Notes under the pieces: model-generated
Told to the model about the DNA's origin: nothing
The model's input: only the letters and a program-made list of their open reading frames with translations
Databases searched by the model: none
Shown: one piece after another, positions 57,756 to 64,000 of the stretch
Numbering within the stretch: position 1 is the stretch's first letter
Layout of the letters: each line of letters opens with the position of its first letter
Made by a program: the position numbers and the translations under genes
Assembly (NCBI GenBank): GCA_034638255.1
Contig: JAWPGT010000103.1
Span: 1-64,000 of the forward strand
From: Coprinus comatus
Lineage: Eukaryota > Basidiomycota > Agaricomycetes > Agaricales > Agaricaceae
Direction: 5' to 3'
Length of the DNA: 64,000 nucleotides

Positions 57756-60564
57756 GATTCACGAGTGTATGTGAGTGCGAGGGGGAGCCTAAGGAAGGAG
57801 CCTCGTGTTAGGCCTAAGGAGTTTAAGTACGCTTCCATGTCACACGAATTCCCATACATCTCGCCGGATGCGGTTCATGCGGGGGAAGGATGGTCTCAAC
57901 TATGGGGAAATGGAAATGGAACCGAAGGGTCACATACCATACCGGGGCGGCCCGCTATTACCGCTGGTCCCACAAAAGGCTCTATGCCCCCGGACAATTG
58001 GGCCCAGTTCAGAAGCGGCATATTGGATATTGTCAGTAACTCACTCATACATCCCAAGACACACAGCAGACGCGCGGGTTGACTTAGTATAAGGGAACGA
58101 AAGCGAACTCTTTCAATAACTCAACATTGTTTCACTTCAACAACATTGGGTTTATCAGAACGACCATGCGGTTGCAGCTATTAATATATTGATCACCTCA
58201 TCTGACCCCCCTTCGAGCTTAGGAGACATGACGCTCTTCTTCCGATGCATGGGTTCTTTCAACACCCGTGTCGGTTTCAATAAATATAGCATTCAGATGC
58301 CTCTCTGTGAGATCAAACTTGGCGTTCGCTTGTTCCAAGATGCTGTTGTTGTGATACTTGGTCTTGGTAAACTTTCGTGTGCGTGACACTGGCTACTGTA
58401 CTTCGAGTCGTGTAATGATAAAAAGAAAGAGAGAAATTACTCCGTCTGCCGGAATAACACCGGTATGATGTTATATTACCCTGAGTGCGCGAACTGGTAC
58501 CTTGTTTAAGTATAAATAGCGGGTAGAGACTACTACGAGGGACAAGTATACTGATAACCTTCAACACATATTTATGATGAACAATTCCATGATATTGTTG
58601 TTGACCATGAGATGGGTAATTATACCTCTACAGATCTCTTTTGTCCGATACTCAATGTCAGATCCTGACCGCGATTTAGCGCATCAATAGAGAAGCCGCA
58701 GGGATGCAGCACCTCAGAACCATACGCTCGGAAATGGTTGACCACTAGCGACATGTGGGAAAAGGGAGGTTTGAATAAGACAGCCAATCTGCAATCTAAA
58801 CTTAGTTGCTGTGGGGAAGTCCCCGTCCTGGTAAACTGTACCTGGGCTATGGTAAGTTAGAAAATAGGGTGAGATAACATCATAACAGACGTACCCACTT
58901 TTTCCGAGACGAAGTTACAGGAGAGTTACTCATATTTCCGGGTTTACGGCCAAACGGCTTCAAGGAATAAACGGACCGCTAACGGACCGGTCCCTCAACA
59001 TGAGTTTCACTTCACTCTTTGTATGGGGTAGTCTTTTGCTTGTCAATGTCAAAATTGGTAGTAAAAAAAAGGACCAAGCTAGACAGTGCCAAGCAGTTTG
59101 TGGGATGTATAATTTCCTAGTAATAGTATCCAAGTAAACCCACTGATTAAAAATATAAATTCTTCAAGTAGTATACCGAAGTAGTACTATCAAAGTAATA
59201 AGTACCAGTGATACATGTTACCTTCTACACAGCAGACGAGACGATAATATGGGTATATCAATATGTACGATATTCAAGGCTTTACCATCTCCATCAGTTA
59301 GTTTCATGATATGTGCCCAGTCATCGCATATACTGCATTCCCATCTCAGATCCCCTGGATGTTCCTGTTCCCGTGAAATTGAAACTGCGTGCTTAATAAC
59401 TTCTCCAGTTCCTGAAACAAATACACTAGAACCACTCCCACTTTTGTATATAAATATATCAATGTCAACTCGAAAGTTCTTCGTCATTGAGGGTAGACTA
59501 GAAGTTAGACTCTGCGATCTAGTATTCGGATATTCGAGAAAGCTATTGTATTCTGAACTGCATAATACGTTACTACTAAAGAAACAAAAATATATGTTCA
59601 AGTCCAAATGGTCTTCACTTAAAGGTCAGCGCCTGATTAGCGCGTACCTCAGACGAAACTAATTACATTCTACTATAAATATATTTATATCCTGTGTGAA
59701 CGCCTGGAGATGTAGTTATATAATGTTTTGATAGTGACTGGATCACAACTACAGAACTTTGGTCTGTAAACTCCCTCTTCCAAAGACTTACTAAGTCTAC
59801 TATTCTAAGCGACTCTTCTCTCTGGTGGGCAGAGTTCACCGGTCAGAGCGTAACTGACACGCTCTCGTAATCGTATCTCCGAGGGCGGAGGAATACTTAC
59901 TGTGAAAAGTGTTGATGAACGGAATGTTGCGCCATCGAACTGAAGTTCTATGCAGTCATCATAATGGAAGGATACGAATGACAACCTTCATCTCTTATAA
60001 CAGTTTCATTCAAGCACCTGACAACGTATTGTGCACGGACGTCAGTAAAAATCCGAAAGAAAGGCCTATACAGGCCTGTAATACATACTATTTATTTTAC
60101 ATGTTTATGTATGCTAGCTTAAATCCGTAGTAGGTATGGCATATACCTGTAGAAAACTATTATTTTTTCGTATGTATTTACGGAATATACTAGATTTTAA
60201 CATGCCTGGTAAGATCCATGCTAGGTGGCTTTGATGCCTGCGGTAGGGCTAGTAGCTGTGTACCATGCATGAACCACATGTAGTAGATTTTCTCATCCAT
60301 AGTACTTATTTCCAATACCTACATCAATACCTAGTAGGTATGGTGTAGGTATGTGTAGATATGTGTATGTATTCATTGAATGTTATATGATTGGTTTAGT
60401 TTATTACTAGGATCTTCTTTTTTAAAATGGGGGGATGTTGGAGAAGCATATGAGGTATCATAATGCATCAATAGACTCAGGAGTCAGGAGTCGAATAGGG
60501 AGAATAGAGATACAAGCATGGAGGTCAGAAAAGATGATATTAAATTAAAATGAAATAAAAACGT
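57756..60564. other. Long intergenic stretch, no supported gene
   Basis: The left part is the transporter's upstream region. A minus-strand ORF (59607-59218) reads protein-like in places (GSGSSVFVSGTGEVIKHAVS; DLRWECSICDDWAHIMKLTD) but begins at TTG and is overlapped by a plus ORF; I would not call it. TATA-like AAGTATAAATAG lies near 58508. Several TAGGTATG-type repeats occur at 60300-60370. Confidence 0.45.
60313..60352. repeat. Imperfect inverted repeat of TACCTA/TAGGTA
   Basis: TACCTACATCAATACCTA is followed by TAGGTATGGTGTAGGTA, near-complementary arms differing by about one base and one indel. It is surrounded by GTAGGTATG-type direct repeats. Confidence 0.5.
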
Positions 60565-60650
60565 TACTTATGTAGTTCAGTGGTATTAGCATCATTTACG
60601 TACTGTATGTAGACTTCCCAAGAGTGCAGGTTCAAACCTCACTTGTTGTA
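60565..60650 (+). other. tRNA-like sequence with pol III A and B boxes (pseudogene or SINE head)
   Basis: TAGTTCAGTGG (60573-60583) fits the A-box consensus and GGTTCAAACC (60629-60638) the B box, 45 bp apart as in tRNA genes. CTTCCCAAG between them resembles a Gly(CCC) anticodon loop. However, the T stem has a mismatch or an extra base (GTGCAGG against CCTCAC), the anticodon stem pairs poorly, and the acceptor stem does not close. This is a degenerate tRNA or the head of a tRNA-derived SINE. Confidence 0.45.
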
Positions 60651-61855
60651 ATATATTAAATTAATAATTCGTACAATTTAAATACAAATAGTATAGGTGT
60701 ATAAATAATATCACCTGATGCACCCACGTGAAACCTCTTGTTAGACACGGGTGATGGGTTGACACCCGGATCAGCTTGGACATATTTCGAGTTATTTCCC
60801 ATATGAATTGAGAAATATGGTGAAATACCCCAAATGTCTTGTAACTTTTTATGTTTCTTTCCGGCTACAAAATACAAACCGGTTAACCTTGTCTCCGGCA
60901 ACCGATATCATCATTTTCCGGCACGTCCCGGTTATCACCTGGGCCCTTCTGGTCCTTGTCCATGTTTGTTCCCTCCCGCCTCTTTTCCCATGGTCCCTTT
61001 TGTCGGGATCCCGCCGTTGTGACAACTGACGCTACATCACGGTGTACTATATTTGTTACTTTGTTTATCTGGCCTGATCCGGCAACTCATATCTTGGTAC
61101 CGGCTTGGTCATTCTCATGACTTATGTATCCCGGGCTTCAATATCATGTAAGTAATAAGTAATATACTCTATACACATTATAATCCACTGACTCCAAAAC
61201 TCTGGCGTAGTTTTGCGTTGGTGTCATTTGCTGCGTTTGCCGAGAGTATGCGATCACTGATCGATCATTGATGATCATTGATCAAACTCAGATGACAGCC
61301 CTGAACAATATGTGATTTAAGTAGATACCAGCATCGTATACACTTCCTTCATTCGACCACCACACCACATTGTGTGTAGAGTAGTAATTGTAATACAGAG
61401 ATACTAGTTAATTGACCTGGACACCATCACTGAGACATCTAGAGTTCTCGATGTGCTGTGTCATGCTAATTTCAAATACACACAGTGACGATCATCTTGT
61501 GAGATCTAAGTCTCGCTTATCTTCAATATCTAATACCGTGCAATCCTCAGTACGGTGACTTGGTGGCAGCCTTAGTCTTTACTCCGAGTCTCAGAGTGGT
61601 CAGTTCTTGACCCACATATATTTTGGATTGACTTCGGTTTGAACTAATGAGCTCATGTAAGTTCTGTAAAGCCACCAATAGCCTACACCAAAACCACCCC
61701 CCAAGCACGCGCTTGATAAACGTACTTAATGACGACATCCTATAGTTCTTTGACCATCACCAATCCAAGATTTGGCCGGCTGCTGCACACTATTTCAAAT
61801 TTCACTCAAACAATAACATCCGAAATCTTTGAAAAAAAACACACAACTAATAACA
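60651..61855. other. Intergenic, no supported gene
   Basis: Short ORFs only. Repeated GATCATTGAT units occur at 61260-61285. The right end is the 3' flank of the KDZ transposase. Confidence 0.45.
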
Positions 61856-64000
61856 CTAGTACGCAACAGCCATCATGGCTTCAAACCTTTCTGCTAATTC
61901 TTCTGTATCCGACTCATCATCAATCCCTTCCTCATCAATGTCCTCATCAGTCAAAGGCATACTTGTTGATAATGAACTTGAAGGGGACAAAGATTGTTTC
62001 CTTCGAAGATCTTCAATACCTCCAAAAATATAAACAAGAATGAATTTCAAATAAATTGAGACCTCATACCTTGCCACAGGGTTTGATCAACGCTCACACC
62101 TGGTGTTAAAGTCCCGGTAAAACCAGGCAAATTCTGTAATTTGTTGAATTGCTTCATGTGAAGCTCCTTGTACTGCATTCGCTCCAGACGATAGAGACCT
62201 ACTTGATGAGCAAGGATCGGATCTGAAGCAGCTAAGTCCTTTTCATGGGCCTCGAGGAACTCCGCTTCATCATGAAGGTGCGTAATCACCTGATGAATCT
62301 CCACATTCAGTCGGATGATCTCCTCCTTGGCATGCAACAATTTGAAATGTTGATCCATCATCGATCGCCCCACAGGTGATGCCCATGGTCTCTTGCGAAT
62401 ATCTTGGTGAGTTTCACGGAGGAGTTGGAAATCTGCTAAAAATGAATATTCAACAACCTCCTCCCACTTCAATTCATCTCGTGGAGGCCGTAACTGAGCT
62501 CCTGCAATATTGAACTTCTTGAGGGCAGTTCTGATAGCATCGGAACGGGCCCGGAGTGCAGATGCAATGTGTCTTCGCATTTTATAGCCTGTCATCATTG
62601 AAGATTGATGAGTTAGCGCAATTCAAAAACATTATGAGAAAACAATTTACCAGTATGAGACATATTGATTCTTGTAAGTTCAAACATTCGCTGCACAACC
62701 AGACACTCGAGGTTGTCCAACGCACGTTGATATTCACGCCGTTGAACCATCTCTTCTGCCTTATCCCACTCTGGCATCCCTACTTCCCATCGTTTCTCTG
62801 GCTGAATAATGTTCTCGAGTGCTTCAACAGCCTTTGTCACATTATTAATCCGTTCCTGAGCATGATATAACTTGAGTCCTGACAAATCCTTTGTTTTCTT
62901 TGTAGCACCAGTTTGACTCGGCTCGTAGGGAATAAACAGAGTCCCCATTGATGCGAGATTTTTCCTGACCATTACATAATCAGACATTATCTCGACACTG
63001 TTAAGTAAAAAAAAAAAATCAATGTACATACTTTGCTTCATTCAATTCCTGCAATTTCAACCAATAATCCATCAAATGTGTTTCTTCAGGTGGTTCTTGA
63101 GATAGACTACTCAGATATTCATGCTCTTCCTCCAGCCATGTCCGAAAAACATCTGTACTATCGATTTCATGAGTTTTCATCAACTCTTGCAGAACTTCCT
63201 CCCCTTTCAAGACCTTCAATGCTTGCTTGTAGTTATTTACCAGGAATTCACCTGAGATATATAAACAAATTATTCAATGACATTTGTATTGAATTTGAAA
63301 ATCCTTACTGAGCTTTTTTGTGATGTATCATGATTATCAGTATGTTTCATATACTCTGTGATCTTTTGTTGACAATGGTAGATACTTGCATAACGTAGTG
63401 AAGACACAAGGGCATTCGACTTTGAAAAGTAACATTCACATCCTTCCAAATCTTCAAGCCCTATTCCATCGACATAAGTTGCAAGGTTTGAAAGCTGGCA
63501 GAGACGGTTGTGTGCGTGTCCGTGAAAGGATCCAACGAGGGAGGTAAGATTAAGTTCCTTAGCATGTTGACCAAGGGAACTCTCAGCGATTGTCTTGGAG
63601 AAACGGCACCCGATATCATATCCAACTCCAAGGTTGGCACCGAAAACCACCATTAATGTATCAACAATGGAGAGTGGATATTTTGATCTCGTAGCAAATA
63701 TTTTAATATGAAGTTTGATTTGAAAGAATTGTAGATACTCACTGCTCACCACTTTGAACCATGTCCACGGCCACCAACACATACCCATGCCGACAGAGTG
63801 AAATAAAAATTCCGGACTCATCGAAGACACCCCACATCCTTGATGTTTTTTCGTTATTCATATTAGTCCACCGTTGTGCACAAGGGCTATCGTTTTCAGG
63901 CAGTACTTCATCGCCATTGCTTTTGACATCTTTTTCTGAGAAACGATCAACTTCTTCACGGCTCCGATAGTAATCTCCAGCTGGTGTGCGAGGATCAGGT
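61856..64000 (-). CDS. KDZ-family transposase, 5' part beyond the window
   Basis: Kyakuja-Dileera-Zisupton DDE transposase, common in mushroom genomes. Reading from the right edge: RMWGVFDESGIFISLCRHGY, VDMVQSGE, then KYPLSIVDTLM, VGYDIGCRFSKTI, VGSFHGHAHNRLCQL and GLEDLEGCECYFSKSNALVS. These carry the likely D (FDESG), D (YDIGC) and E (EGCE) positions. Long helical C-terminal exons follow (HIASALRARSDAIRTALKKF) and an acidic tail (DEDIDEEGIDDESDTEEL), ending MMAVAY, stop 61856-61858. Introns checked (for example near 63735, 63260, 63020 and 62620) keep frame, so this copy may encode a full product. N-terminal Cys/His clusters expected upstream lie outside the window. No TIR end was identified downstream of the stop. 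Confidence 0.9.

Noticed and set aside
59218..59607. 129-aa minus-strand ORF with protein-like segments
   Set aside because: It starts at TTG, has no recognised domain, and is overlapped by a similar-length plus-strand ORF.
1..64000. CRISPR arrays, operons, riboswitches
   Set aside because: The window is eukaryotic with spliced genes; no regularly spaced identical repeats other than the telomere were seen.

Overview
The window is the end of a linear chromosome of a filamentous basidiomycete, most likely an Agaricomycete. It opens with 109 bp of C-rich telomere repeat (CTAA plus mostly 5-7 C). The genes have many short GT..AG introns, often about 50 nt. The families present are typical of mushroom-forming fungi: a Kyakuja-Dileera-Zisupton (KDZ) transposase, DUF6535 proteins, divergent F-box proteins, multi-exon P450s and a HOS3-type deacetylase. 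I cannot name the species. Several starts in a naive ORF reading use TTG or GTG; the starts given here are ATG unless stated.

Layout. 1-3.1 kb: telomere, AT-rich subtelomere and a doubtful decaying membrane-protein locus. 3.2-9.8 kb: an F-box protein (+), then a long, low-complexity protein with repeated WDDD-type motifs (-), tentatively Byr4/Bfa1-like. 10.3-16.1 kb: three tandem copies of a two-exon F-box-like gene, the first a pseudogene, each with a TTAGGG-like motif upstream. 16.7-36.1 kb: three related cytochrome P450 genes (one frameshifted) and two related multi-pass membrane proteins. Between them lie a Cdc4-like WD40 gene without a visible F-box, an F-box-like protein with C-terminal membrane segments, and an 847-bp terminal-inverted-repeat element. 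37.6-43.8 kb: a decayed coiled-coil gene, a decayed DUF6535 copy, a 190-aa orphan and an intact DUF6535 membrane protein. 44.3-50.7 kb: HOS3-like histone deacetylase, mitochondrial S-adenosylmethionine carrier, a nested pair of inverted-repeat elements, and another F-box protein. 53.5-57.8 kb: a secreted CBM19-like protein and a sugar/quinate-type MFS transporter. 60.6 kb: a tRNA-like pol III A/B-box sequence. 61.9-64 kb: the 3' part of a KDZ transposase that runs off the window.

How it fits together. The first ~43 kb is duplication-rich and decaying, with paralogue groups of F-box-like, P450, membrane and DUF6535 genes that include broken copies. Conserved housekeeping genes (deacetylase, SAM carrier, transporter) begin from ~44 kb. 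The most distinctive signal is a family of non-autonomous elements with 102-175 bp terminal inverted repeats, shared CAGACTCCT ends and exact 9-bp target duplications. The two clear copies sit just upstream of minus-strand genes, and one is nested in an older relative. Three otherwise intact genes each differ from the expected frame by one nucleotide; real decay and assembly error cannot be separated from sequence alone.
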